From: Christensenellaceae bacterium Phil1 | GTDB taxonomy: Bacteria > Bacillota > Clostridia > Christensenellales > CAG-138 | Assembly (NCBI GenBank): GCA_001940855.1 | Contig: MSGS01000004.1 | Coordinates: 1-33,813, forward strand | Length of the DNA stretch: 33,813 bases | Reading direction: 5' to 3' | Shown: positions 20,510 through 28,102 of the stretch, in pieces | Layout: each line of letters opens with the position of its first letter | Numbering within the stretch: the first letter of the stretch is position 1 | Translations under genes and position numbers: made by a program | The notes under the pieces: generated by a model | The model's database searches: none | What the model was told of the DNA's origin: nothing | The model's input: only the letters and a program-made list of their open reading frames with translations

Positions 20510-22060
20510 TTGGAGGAAAACGGGCGCATAGACATGAGCCGCCCCACGGTTGAAATGAAGAACATAGTTAAAATGTTCGGCTCCTTCAAAGCAAACGACG
20601 GGATTAACCTGACCGTTCACAAGGGCGAAATACACGCCATATTGGGCGAAAACGGCGCGGGTAAATCCACGCTTATGAACATATTATACGGGCTGTATCA
20701 TCCCACATCCGGCCAAATATTCATAAACGGCAAAGAGGTTTCCATATCCGGCCCCAATAAGGCGATAGAGCTGGGCATAGGCATGGTGCATCAGCACTTT
20801 ATGCTCGTGCAGCCGTTCACCGTGGCCGAAAACATAATACTCGGCATGGAACCCATGCTCCCCGGCGGGCGGGTGAACATGAAGGCGGCGCGTGCGAAGG
20901 TGAACGAAATATCCGCCCGCTACGGCCTGCAGGTGAATGCCGATGCCAAGATTGAGGACATATCCGTAGGCATGCAGCAACGGGCAGAAATACTGAAGGT
21001 GCTGTACCGCGGCGCAGATATATTGATACTGGATGAGCCCACGGCCTCCCTTACCCCGCAGGAGATAGAAGAACTTATCGAAATAATGCATAACCTTGCG
21101 CGCGAAGGGAAAACCGTTATACTCATAACCCACAAGCTGAAGGAAATAAAAGCCGCTGCGGATTACTGCACGATCATCCGCCAGGGCAAATATATAAACA
21201 CCGTAAGCGTTGCGGACACTACGGAGCAGCAGCTTGCCGCCATGATGGTCGGCCGCAGCGTTGAGTTCAAGGTGGACAAGGCCGCCATAGAACCGGGCGA
21301 AGTGGCGCTGGAGGTGCACGATCTGCACGCCAAGGATTACAGGAACGTTGAAGTGCTGCGCGGGCTTGACCTTACCGTTAGGAAAGGCGAAATAGTAGGC
21401 ATAGCGGGCATAGACGGCAACGGCCAAACCGAGCTGGTGGAAATACTTACCGGCCTAAAGAAAGCGACTCACGGCGCAATCACCATGAACGGCCACGATG
21501 CTTACAACAAAACGCCGCGCCAGCTTTTCGACATGGGAATTTCAAGCATCCCTGCGGACAGGCATAAGCACGGGCTGGTGCTGGATTTCTCGGTTGAGGA
21601 TAATCTTATTCTGCAAAACGCGGACGAAAAGCCGTATTCCAATCACGGCGCGCTCAATTTCAAGGCCATTGACGAGCACGCCAGGGAGCTTATTGAAAAA
21701 TACGATATTCGCCCCCGCGGCTGCGAGCATGAACCGGCGGGCGACCTTTCCGGCGGCAACCAGCAAAAGGTGATAATTGCAAGGGAGGTTACAAACGACA
21801 AGGATTTGCTTATCGCCGTTAACCCCACGCGCGGGCTTGACGTTGGTGCGATTGAGTATGTGCATAAGTACATTGTGGATCAGCGCAACAAGCACAAGGC
21901 CGTGCTGCTGGTAAGCTTTGAGTTGGACGAGGTAATGAGCCTTTCGGACAGGATAGACGTTATATTCGAAGGCAAGATAGTCGGCAGCGTACGCGGAAGC
22001 GAAGCGGACGAAAAGCAGCTTGGATTGATGATGGCGGGAGGATCGGCGCATGAAGAATAG
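20510..22060 (+). CDS. ABC transporter ATP-binding protein for nucleosides (YufO/NupO type)
   Basis: The 516-residue protein holds two fused nucleotide-binding domains, as in RbsA/YufO importers. The first has a full Walker A (GENGAGKST, 46-54), the signature-like ISVGMQQR near 151-158, and Walker B ILILDEPTAS at 171-180. The second has the family-typical degenerate P-loop (GIDGNGQTEL), a proper LSGGNQQKV signature and NPTRGLDVGA. It powers import through the two downstream permeases. I chose the TTG at 20510 because AAGGAGG lies 10-16 bases before it; the ATG at 20534 lacks a well-spaced site. It overlaps the first permease gene by 11 bases, so they are translationally coupled. It ends in TAG, showing TAG is a normal stop here. 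Confidence 0.94.
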   Translation: MEENGRIDMSRPTVEMKNIVKMFGSFKANDGINLTVHKGEIHAILGENGAGKSTLMNILYGLYHPTSGQIFINGKEVSISGPNKAIELGIGMVHQHFMLVQPFTVAENIILGMEPMLPGGRVNMKAARAKVNEISARYGLQVNADAKIEDISVGMQQRAEILKVLYRGADILILDEPTASLTPQEIEELIEIMHNLAREGKTVILITHKLKEIKAAADYCTIIRQGKYINTVSVADTTEQQLAAMMVGRSVEFKVDKAAIEPGEVALEVHDLHAKDYRNVEVLRGLDLTVRKGEIVGIAGIDGNGQTELVEILTGLKKATHGAITMNGHDAYNKTPRQLFDMGISSIPADRHKHGLVLDFSVEDNLILQNADEKPYSNHGALNFKAIDEHARELIEKYDIRPRGCEHEPAGDLSGGNQQKVIIAREVTNDKDLLIAVNPTRGLDVGAIEYVHKYIVDQRNKHKAVLLVSFELDEVMSLSDRIDVIFEGKIVGSVRGSEADEKQLGLMMAGGSAHEE

Positions 22061-23129
22061 CATAAACACAAAGCGCTTTATTGAAAAGCTGCAGGAAAGC
22101 GCGTTCACCTATACGCTTATCTCCATTATAATCGGCTTTATAGTTGGCGCTATCGCCCTGCTTATCGCCGGCTATAACCCCATCGAGTCATATGGCAAGC
22201 TGTTCGGCGTTATATTCCGCTCCACAAAGAATATTTCGTATAGCTTCATTGAATATTCCGTGCCGTATATACTCACCGGCCTTTCCGTCGCCTTCGCATT
22301 CAAAACAGGCGTGTTCAATATAGGTGCGGAAGGTCAATACGTTATGGGCAGCGTTGCTGCAATGCTGGTTGGCGCGTTTGTTAAGGCCCCCGCGTATATA
22401 CATATTCCGCTCTGCATAATCGCCGCGCTTGCTGCGGGCGCGCTCTGGGGCGGACTGGTAGGCTTTTTGAAAATCCGTTTCGGCGCGCATGAGGTGCTGT
22501 GCATGATAATGTTCAACTGGATAGCCTACTATTTTTCAAACTTTATCGTAAATCTTGACGGCGTGAACGTGGGCGGCGGCAAAACCTGGTCCGTACCCAT
22601 TGCGGATACGGCAAAGATAACCATATCCGATTGGCTGCCCGGCCTTTCGCCCAAAGCGCACTTCGGCGTGTTCATCGCACTTATATGCGTTGTGGTGATC
22701 TATTATATAATCAACCGCACAACGCTTGGCTTCAAGCTTAAGGCAGTCGGCTTCAATCGCTCCGCCGCGGAATATGCGGGCATAAACGCCAACGGTTCCG
22801 TACTTACGGCGCTGAGCATATCCGGCATGCTCGCTTCCCTTGCGGGCGCGCTGCAGGTTATGGGCGTAACGTATAAGGTCAGTCAGTTTGCCGGGCAGGA
22901 AGGCTACGGCTTCCAGGGCATAACCGTTGCGCTTATAGGCGGCACCAATCCTTTCGGCGTGCTGCTGGGCGCAGAGTTCTTCGGCGCGATGAAGTTCGGC
23001 GGCACGCGCTTCGATGCCCCGAGCGAGATAGTTGACATAATAATGGGCTGCATAGTGCTGTGCATCGCCATATCAAGCCTGCTCAGGATGATGATAAGCA
23101 GCAACAAAAAGAATAAGGGAGGCGTATAA
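22050..23129 (+). CDS. Nucleoside ABC transporter permease (YufP/NupP type)
   Basis: A 359-residue integral membrane protein of the BPD_transp_2 permease group. The first membrane span follows a short basic N-terminus (near 18-42), and several more follow. Diagnostic stretches are FKTGVFNIGAEGQYVMGS near 84-101, which contacts the ATPase in relatives, and AEYAGINANG and ALIGGTNPFGVLLGAEFFGAM in the C-terminal half. It starts inside the end of the ATPase gene with a GGAGG site and is followed after one base by the second permease gene. It would form the inner-membrane channel as a heterodimer with that partner. Confidence 0.93.
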   Translation: MKNSINTKRFIEKLQESAFTYTLISIIIGFIVGAIALLIAGYNPIESYGKLFGVIFRSTKNISYSFIEYSVPYILTGLSVAFAFKTGVFNIGAEGQYVMGSVAAMLVGAFVKAPAYIHIPLCIIAALAAGALWGGLVGFLKIRFGAHEVLCMIMFNWIAYYFSNFIVNLDGVNVGGGKTWSVPIADTAKITISDWLPGLSPKAHFGVFIALICVVVIYYIINRTTLGFKLKAVGFNRSAAEYAGINANGSVLTALSISGMLASLAGALQVMGVTYKVSQFAGQEGYGFQGITVALIGGTNPFGVLLGAEFFGAMKFGGTRFDAPSEIVDIIMGCIVLCIAISSLLRMMISSNKKNKGGV

Positions 23130-23130
23130 C

Positions 23131-24105
23131 ATGGACCAGTTGCTTAAAACGCTCGGCATTGTGCTTAATGCCACGCTTATGTATACTCCCCCGCTGCTGT
23201 TTGCGGCGCTCGGCTCCTGCTGCTCCGAAAAATCCGGCGTTATAAACATCGGTATAGAGGGCATGATGACAATAGGCGCCTTCACCGGCGCTGCCGTGGG
23301 CTATTTTTCCGGCGATCCTTGGCTGGCGTTCCTTTGCGCGGGCCTTGCGGGCATGGTTTTCGCGCTGATACACGGCTTTGCCTGCATAACCTGCAAGGCG
23401 GATCAAACCATATCCGGCACGGCAATAAACTTCCTTGCCAGCGGCATTGCCGTTTACGTTTGCCGCCTGCTCTTTGCAGGCAATACGGAAACGCACCCAG
23501 TGCCCAATAAGCTCCCCCGCATATTCAACGGCCTTTTTGAATGGTGCAACGCCAACCTTGGCGGCAAATGGGGCGAAGCGTTTGCAAAGAACGGCTTTCT
23601 TGACAACGTGTTCAACACATACGCTTCCGCGTATATAGCGTTCATACTGGTGCTTGTTATATGGTTCATTTTCTATAAAACGCGCTTCGGGCTCAGGCTC
23701 CGCGCCGTGGGCGAGCATCCACAGGCGGCGGATACGCTGGGCGTAAACGTTTCCCTCGTGCGCTATATCTGCGTTGCGCTTTCCGGCTTCCTTGCGGGCC
23801 TTGGCGGGGCGAGCATAACGCTTGCAACGGTTTCCGTATACCGCCCGTCCATAGTTATAGGCCAGGGCTTCATAGCCATTGCCGCGGTAATATTCGGCAA
23901 GTTCAAGCCGCAGGGCGCTATGCTTGGCTGCATACTGTTCGGCTTCTGCAACGGGCTGAAGGTAGTCGTCGGCTCAAGCGGCTCCATACCGGTGAACATA
24001 ATATCCATGATACCGTATGTTGTCACTATAATCGCGCTTATACTCTTCGTTGGCAAGGCGCATGTTCCCGCCGCGAACGGCAAGCCGTATATTAAATCAA
24101 AATAA
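23131..24105 (+). CDS. Nucleoside ABC transporter permease (YufQ/NupQ type)
   Basis: The second, 324-residue permease of the importer. It has the matching ATPase-contact region CSEKSGVINIGIEGMMTIGA near 31-50 and the family features FGLRLRAVGEHPQAADTLGVNV and LAGLGGASITLATVSVYRPSIV. Its gene begins one base after the previous stop, with GGAGG inside the end of the upstream gene, so translation is coupled. An Asn/Gly-rich loop near 115-140 is longer than in many relatives. The operon ends with a bidirectional terminator 70 bases downstream. Confidence 0.93.
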   Translation: MDQLLKTLGIVLNATLMYTPPLLFAALGSCCSEKSGVINIGIEGMMTIGAFTGAAVGYFSGDPWLAFLCAGLAGMVFALIHGFACITCKADQTISGTAINFLASGIAVYVCRLLFAGNTETHPVPNKLPRIFNGLFEWCNANLGGKWGEAFAKNGFLDNVFNTYASAYIAFILVLVIWFIFYKTRFGLRLRAVGEHPQAADTLGVNVSLVRYICVALSGFLAGLGGASITLATVSVYRPSIVIGQGFIAIAAVIFGKFKPQGAMLGCILFGFCNGLKVVVGSSGSIPVNIISMIPYVVTIIALILFVGKAHVPAANGKPYIKSK

Positions 24106-24175
24106 TCAAAAAACTACAAGGCGGGCGCAGCAGCCAAAGGAACCGCTTTACCATAATGTAACCCTTCAATATCAA

Positions 24176-24202
24176 AAGGGCGAGCCTTTTCGGTTCGCCC
24201 TT
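24176..24202. terminator. Bidirectional terminator between the nucleoside transporter and the adhesin
   Basis: AAGGGCGAGCC at 24176-24186 pairs with GGTTCGCCCTT at 24192-24202 (one G-U pair) around TTTTC. CTTTTATT follows on the plus strand and TTTTGAT on the minus strand, so it serves both convergent units. Confidence 0.88.
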
Positions 24203-24220
24203 CTTTTATTCTGCAAAGAT

Positions 24221-25402
24221 TTAGCTGCGCCTGCGGCTGCGCGCTGCAACAAACGCCGCGGCGGCCATCACGCAAAGCGCTATGCCCATGTACGCCGTGC
24301 CGGAATCGCCGGTCTGCGGGGGCAGGGGCTTGGCGGGAGGAATCACGGGAACGTAGTCATAATAGTAGCTGTTGGTTACGGCAACGCTCGCTGTGCCGTT
24401 TTCGCCCGTGCTGACATATATTCCGTTTGTCCTGGGCAGATCATACCCTGCCACGGCCCTGCCGGTGCTTACGGCGGAATAATTCGCGCCGGTGAACACA
24501 TAGCCGCTCAGGTTCGGGCTCTGCTCCGTCACTTCGTATACGTTATAGCCAACCTCTATCGTTGCGGAATAGGTATTGTCGCTGTTGCGGTTAAGCACAA
24601 CGGCCATTGCGCTGCCCAGCGTCATGCCGTCCTCGTTCATGGGGCGCACATACACGGTGAAGCTGCGGGGCAGGTCGTAAGCGTAAACGCCGCGGAAGCT
24701 CTTGGTTATGGTCAGCTTGCCGTTCTGGGGCTTCTGCTCCTCGGCATACTTGTTAGTTATCTGAACCTTGCCTTCCCTCATGTTCTCAAGCTCTATTTCC
24801 TGCGTAGTCTGGCCGTTTATGGTTATGGTGGTGGCTTCGCAGTAGTAGCCGTTTATTTCGGTGCAGCCCTTCTCCTCTATGGTGTATTTGCCGGGAGCAA
24901 CATCGATGTTTGCCGTGAAACCGTTGCTCGCATTCAGCGTAATATCCCTATCGAAGTTGTCGCCCTTAATGTTAACGACCACTTCATAATTCTCGGGCTT
25001 ATCTTCCTCATCTACGCCTTCAACATTCTTTTTTATGCTGATGTTTGCCTTTTCGGGCTGCTTTTTGGTGTAGCTGTTCGTAATCGTTACAGTTGCTTTC
25101 ATATCAGCGGCAAGTACTATGCTGCCCCCGGTAAGTCCTGCGTACTCCGTCTTTACAAGGTCGTATCCATTTATGCCTGGTTTCGGCGTCTCCTCCACCG
25201 TATATGTTCCGGCATCGAGTTCGATGGTTTGGGTGTAGCCGTTTCCTTTGTTCAGCACATAGTCTGTCTCGCCGACTTTTACGGTCACCGCGTAATCATC
25301 GGGCAGTTCAACGCCGTTCTCAAGGCCCTCGACCTTCTTTATCACGGTCAGCTTGGCCTTTTCGGGAACGCGCTCGTATTTGTTGATGAACGTAAGGCTC
25401 AC
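24221..25402 (-). CDS. C-terminal part of a Cna-B repeat adhesin with LPXTG-like anchor (severed by in-frame TAG)
   Basis: This open frame continues the upstream adhesin frame exactly: only a TAG at 25423-25421 and six sense codons separate them. The 393 residues shown begin in the last strand of a broken Cna-B repeat (LTFINKYERV). Three more repeats follow at about 15-113, 118-219 and 228-346, each with the Lys, Glu and Asn expected for a self-formed isopeptide bond (for example Lys22-23, Glu70 and Asn109 in the first). A sorting signal closes the protein: PPQTG at 361-365, a hydrophobic span at 369-387 and RSRRRS. There is no ribosome binding site before the GTG at 25402, so independent translation is doubtful; read-through or a truncated, non-functional remnant are the options. 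The full protein would be about 962 residues. Confidence 0.85.
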   Translation of the reverse strand: MSLTFINKYERVPEKAKLTVIKKVEGLENGVELPDDYAVTVKVGETDYVLNKGNGYTQTIELDAGTYTVEETPKPGINGYDLVKTEYAGLTGGSIVLAADMKATVTITNSYTKKQPEKANISIKKNVEGVDEEDKPENYEVVVNIKGDNFDRDITLNASNGFTANIDVAPGKYTIEEKGCTEINGYYCEATTITINGQTTQEIELENMREGKVQITNKYAEEQKPQNGKLTITKSFRGVYAYDLPRSFTVYVRPMNEDGMTLGSAMAVVLNRNSDNTYSATIEVGYNVYEVTEQSPNLSGYVFTGANYSAVSTGRAVAGYDLPRTNGIYVSTGENGTASVAVTNSYYYDYVPVIPPAKPLPPQTGDSGTAYMGIALCVMAAAAFVAARSRRRS

Positions 25403-25420
25403 TTCTTTGTTCTCGGATAC

Positions 25421-27109
25421 CTACATACTGTATCCGCCATTTTCTTCATCATAAATCCTATTGTCAGTCCTCGTCTCGACAAGCCTATAACCGTTTATAT
25501 CGGTGCTGTCAACCTCATTTATGTAATAATATTCTTCGTTCAGGTTTTCAAGCGTATGGGAGAAATTATTCGCCTTGTTAAGCTTAATGGACAGATCAAC
25601 CGACTTATCCCTGTTATACACGTTCACGGTAACTTCGTAATTATCGGGAACGTCAACGCCTTCAACGGTCTTCTTTATGGTAAGCTTACCGGGCTTTATT
25701 ACCGTGCCATGCTTGACATATTTGTTTTCGATGGACACCCTACGTGTTTTGCCTTCGGCAATGGTTATTGTGCCGTTTGCATCAAGCCCGCTGTATCCCG
25801 TGCGTCTGTGATCATATCCCGGGATGCTGCCGGAAGCTATCTCCACAACGGTGTGCGGCTTATTGGCTTCCACTTCAACGGAGTAATCATTGGTAATCAT
25901 ATCGCTAAGATTAATCTTACGCTCAACGCCGTCTATTTCCACCTTAATGAAATAATCGGCAGGAACGGTGTCACTGCCTTCAAGGCCGCTTATTTCTTTC
26001 CTTATTACCAGCGTGGCCTTCCCCGGTTCGGGAGTGGGGGTAGGCGTGGTGTCGATTTTCCACTTGGCTACAAGCTTTGCGTGGGTATATACGTTAAGGC
26101 TCTGTCCTTCGCCTATATTGCTGCTCGTGCCCACCTGCTCGGAGAAGGTCAGTTCGTTGCCGCTCCTTGTGCATTTTGCATAATAGGTCACTTCCCAGCC
26201 GAGGAACTTTACGTTCTTCGGCGTGACGGCAGCCATTGCCGTCAGGCTTATTCTGTTGGTGGTATGCTTCCAGTTCTGTATATCCGATGCCGCGGAATAG
26301 TTGTATGCGAACTTGGTATTGGCAACAAAGTTGCCCTCGCCACTGCCGTATGCGTTGTCGCTTGCCACGGTTGTCCACATCGCGCTGTTGTTGAACAGAT
26401 CGGCAAGCTTGGTGTCGCCCGGGAACATGTTGAGTATTTCGCCGTAGTCATATTCAACATAAACGGGCTGCGGTATGGGCGCAACCTGAATAAGTATATA
26501 GTAACCGTGGTTGCTGCCATTGCTGCTGTGGCAGAAATTCTTGCTGTTAAGCGGAATGGACAGCTTGAACGTGCCGTCATTCTGCTTTACGGATCGAGCA
26601 AGGCTGAAGGGAACGTCATAGGCATTGCCCGCGCTCCATGTTTTGCAGCTGTACGGGCTCTGGCCGTGCGGGTCTATGCAGGCCACAACTATTCTGGATA
26701 CATAGTAGCCCTTCTCTGCAGTTATGGCAAGCTCCACGCTCTGCTCGTTCCGGTTGCTTGCGGAAGTATAATAGCTGCTCAGCGCCGCGCCGCTGGCTGC
26801 GCCTGTTTTGTTGGAATCCTGCCACGTAACGGCGGTGCCGTTCAGCGTTACCGCGGTCACACCCGCGCCGTTCTTGCTTACATTCCGCCCGTTGCTTACT
26901 TCAAAGGTATCGTAAACAACCTTTATGCTGCCGTCCCAGTTTTCCTGATTAAGGTAGCTGCCCTGCTGACCGCCACCGGATCCGCCACCGGGGCCGCCGC
27001 CACCGGGTCCCCAGCCGCCACCGGGTCCGCCCTTATCCGCGAGTGCGATGCCCGGAATAAGCGCAAGCGCCATGAACAGCGCCATTACAAATGCAAAATG
27101 CCTTCTCAT
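25421..27109 (-). CDS. Secreted Cna-B repeat adhesin, N-terminal part ending at an in-frame TAG
   Basis: The 562-residue product starts with a clear signal peptide (cleavage likely after Ala24), then a Gly/Pro-rich linker at 25-50. A globular region at about 55-350 with few recognisable motifs follows, including four cysteines (144, 155, 193, 313). A TPTPTPEPG hinge leads into Cna-B repeat 1 (364-464; Lys371, Glu423, Asn462). Repeat 2 starts at 473 (LTIKK, Glu532) and is cut by TAG after ENGGYSM. Ending here would release a soluble protein without wall anchor. An AGGAGGGAATTT site precedes the ATG, and a promoter lies at 27222-27193. The region at 55-350 probably binds a ligand, by analogy to other adhesins. 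No sortase gene is present nearby. Confidence 0.88.
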   Translation of the reverse strand: MRRHFAFVMALFMALALIPGIALADKGGPGGGWGPGGGGPGGGSGGGQQGSYLNQENWDGSIKVVYDTFEVSNGRNVSKNGAGVTAVTLNGTAVTWQDSNKTGAASGAALSSYYTSASNRNEQSVELAITAEKGYYVSRIVVACIDPHGQSPYSCKTWSAGNAYDVPFSLARSVKQNDGTFKLSIPLNSKNFCHSSNGSNHGYYILIQVAPIPQPVYVEYDYGEILNMFPGDTKLADLFNNSAMWTTVASDNAYGSGEGNFVANTKFAYNYSAASDIQNWKHTTNRISLTAMAAVTPKNVKFLGWEVTYYAKCTRSGNELTFSEQVGTSSNIGEGQSLNVYTHAKLVAKWKIDTTPTPTPEPGKATLVIRKEISGLEGSDTVPADYFIKVEIDGVERKINLSDMITNDYSVEVEANKPHTVVEIASGSIPGYDHRRTGYSGLDANGTITIAEGKTRRVSIENKYVKHGTVIKPGKLTIKKTVEGVDVPDNYEVTVNVYNRDKSVDLSIKLNKANNFSHTLENLNEEYYYINEVDSTDINGYRLVETRTDNRIYDEENGGYSM

Positions 27110-27146
27110 AAATTCCCTCCTGTTTTTCTATGTTTTTTCACCACGA

Positions 27147-27177
27147 GCATACATGCTTTTTTGTACCGGCATACATG
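27147..27177. repeat. Two direct 9-base repeats in the adhesin leader
   Basis: GCATACATG occurs at 27147-27155 and 27169-27177, 22 bases apart (about two helical turns), just downstream of the adhesin transcription start. CACGAG at 27142-27147 and CTCGTG at 27182-27187 (read on the plus strand) flank the pair as an inverted repeat, so an RNA hairpin is also possible. Confidence 0.5.
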
Positions 27178-27192
27178 GATACTCGTGTGTAC

Positions 27193-27222
27193 ATTATAGC
27201 ATGGCCCTCCGAACGCACTCAA
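27193..27222 (-). promoter_or_regulatory. Sigma-A promoter of the adhesin gene
   Basis: On the minus strand TTGAGT (27222-27217), an 18-base spacer and a perfect TATAAT (27198-27193). The start falls near 27186, giving a leader of about 77 bases that contains the direct repeats. Confidence 0.7.
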
Positions 27223-27265
27223 CATAATAATTTTTATCCAATCATTATATATTTTTAGTTCGATT

Positions 27266-27298
27266 AATTAAACAAGCGCATGGCATAGCACCATGCGC
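27266..27298 (-). terminator. Terminator after spoVT
   Basis: On the minus strand GCGCATGG (27298-27291) pairs with CCATGCGC (27283-27276) across a 7-base loop, followed by TTGTTTAATT. It lies 19 bases past the spoVT stop and insulates the downstream adhesin gene. Confidence 0.88.
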
Positions 27299-27316
27299 CC
27301 GTGTGATTCGCTTTTT

Positions 27317-27865
27317 TCAGCCCTCCATCTGCTTCCCCAGGAAGTTCGCCGCCGTTTCCGCGGCCTTTTGCTCCGCGCGGCCTATGCCTGCGTTCTCGTC
27401 GCGGCTGAGCAGCATCACCGCGCCTATCGGATCCCCCGCGCAAATTATCGTGGCTATCGCTGCCGCGGCAAACGGCTGCGCCCCGTCCGCGGTAATGTGC
27501 GGCGCCGTGCCGCCGTCCGCCCCAACGCAAAGCTTGCCGCGCCTGTCCATCAGCTCCTCAAGGTCGCTGTGTATGGGCTTATCTATCAGTTCCTTGCGGC
27601 ATGGCCCGCTCGCGGCTATCACCGTGTCCTTGTCGCACACGGCCGCCGTCATCCCAAGCGCAAGCTGCAGCGATTCCGCATATTCCTTCGCAAAATCCCC
27701 CAACTCCCCTATCGGCGAATACTTTTTCAGTATCACCTCTCCCTCTCGGTCGGTAAATATCTCCAGCGGGTCGCCTTCGCGTATTCTCAGCGTTCTTCGT
27801 ATCTCCTTGGGTATGACTACGCGGCCCAGCTCGTCAATCCTCCGCACAATTCCGGTTGCCTTCAT
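27317..27865 (-). CDS. spoVT: Stage V sporulation protein T, AbrB-type regulator
   Basis: SpoVT is a forespore transcription factor that tunes sigma-G genes and spore germination properties. The 182-residue protein has the AbrB swapped-hairpin DNA-binding domain at 1-50 (MKATGIVRRIDELGRVVIPKEIRRTL, with REGDPLEIFTDREGEVILKKY), and a C-terminal GAF-like domain at about 55-180, exactly the SpoVT layout and length. An AGGAGG site precedes the ATG. A sigma-G-type promoter lies 61 bases upstream. It is a single-gene unit, divergent from the regulator gene at 28103. Its presence supports an endospore-forming host. Confidence 0.94.
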   Translation of the reverse strand: MKATGIVRRIDELGRVVIPKEIRRTLRIREGDPLEIFTDREGEVILKKYSPIGELGDFAKEYAESLQLALGMTAAVCDKDTVIAASGPCRKELIDKPIHSDLEELMDRRGKLCVGADGGTAPHITADGAQPFAAAAIATIICAGDPIGAVMLLSRDENAGIGRAEQKAAETAANFLGKQMEG

Positions 27866-27925
27866 GGTTCTCTATTCCTCCTGAATAATTCATTTCCATG
27901 CTTGCCATATCATGTTTTGTATCGG

Positions 27926-27955
27926 TAGTATGTGGAAGGATAAGGGGGATTATGC
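27926..27955 (-). promoter_or_regulatory. Sigma-G (forespore) promoter of spoVT
   Basis: On the minus strand GCATA (27955-27951), 18 bases and CATACTA (27932-27926) fit the Bacillus sigma-G pattern (GHATR, 18, CATnnTA) at every specified position. No sigma-A promoter of similar quality is seen for this gene. The leader would be about 54 bases. Confidence 0.75.
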
Positions 27956-27971
27956 ATGAAAGCAAACCATT

Positions 27972-28009
27972 ATGCAGCGGTGCAAAGTTTTTTGCAATTG
28001 ACGCTGCAT
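27972..28009. promoter_or_regulatory. Nested inverted repeats at the regulator promoter (operator candidate)
   Basis: ATGCAGCG at 27972-27979 is matched exactly by CGCTGCAT at 28002-28009. Inside lies TGCAAA (27981-27986) with its complement TTTGCA at 27991-27996. The right outer arm overlaps the -35 box of the regulator promoter, and ATTATGCA recurs directly at 27949-27956 and 27969-27976. The arrangement suggests a site for a dimeric or tetrameric regulator, plausibly the product of the adjacent gene. Confidence 0.6.
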
Positions 28010-28026
28010 TATACGAATGTTAAGAT
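27998..28026 (+). promoter_or_regulatory. Sigma-A promoter of the regulator-hydrolase-transporter unit
   Basis: TTGACG (27998-28003), a 17-base spacer and TAAGAT (28021-28026). Both boxes match five of six and four of six consensus bases. The start would be near 28033, about 70 bases before the regulator. No -24/-12 sigma-54 promoter is visible in 27866-28102 or 29435-29482. Confidence 0.65.
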
Positions 28027-28102
28027 TTAGCTATAAAGTTAGTTGTCGATAACCTTATTGTTTTTCTGTATTTGTGGTTTATATTTTTAGCGGAGGATGG
28101 CT

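Noticed and set aside
25421..25423. TAG read as pyrrolysine or another amino acid through a changed genetic code
   Set aside because: TAG acts as an ordinary stop at the end of the ABC ATPase gene (22058-22060), the family-typical end of that protein. No pyl gene is in the window. A simple nonsense change is more economical.
24050..27199. 1049-codon plus-strand open frame opposite both adhesin halves
   Set aside because: Same codon-bias effect. The minus-strand frame has a signal peptide, isopeptide repeats and a sorting signal, while the plus-strand translation shows nothing recognisable and starts inside the permease gene.
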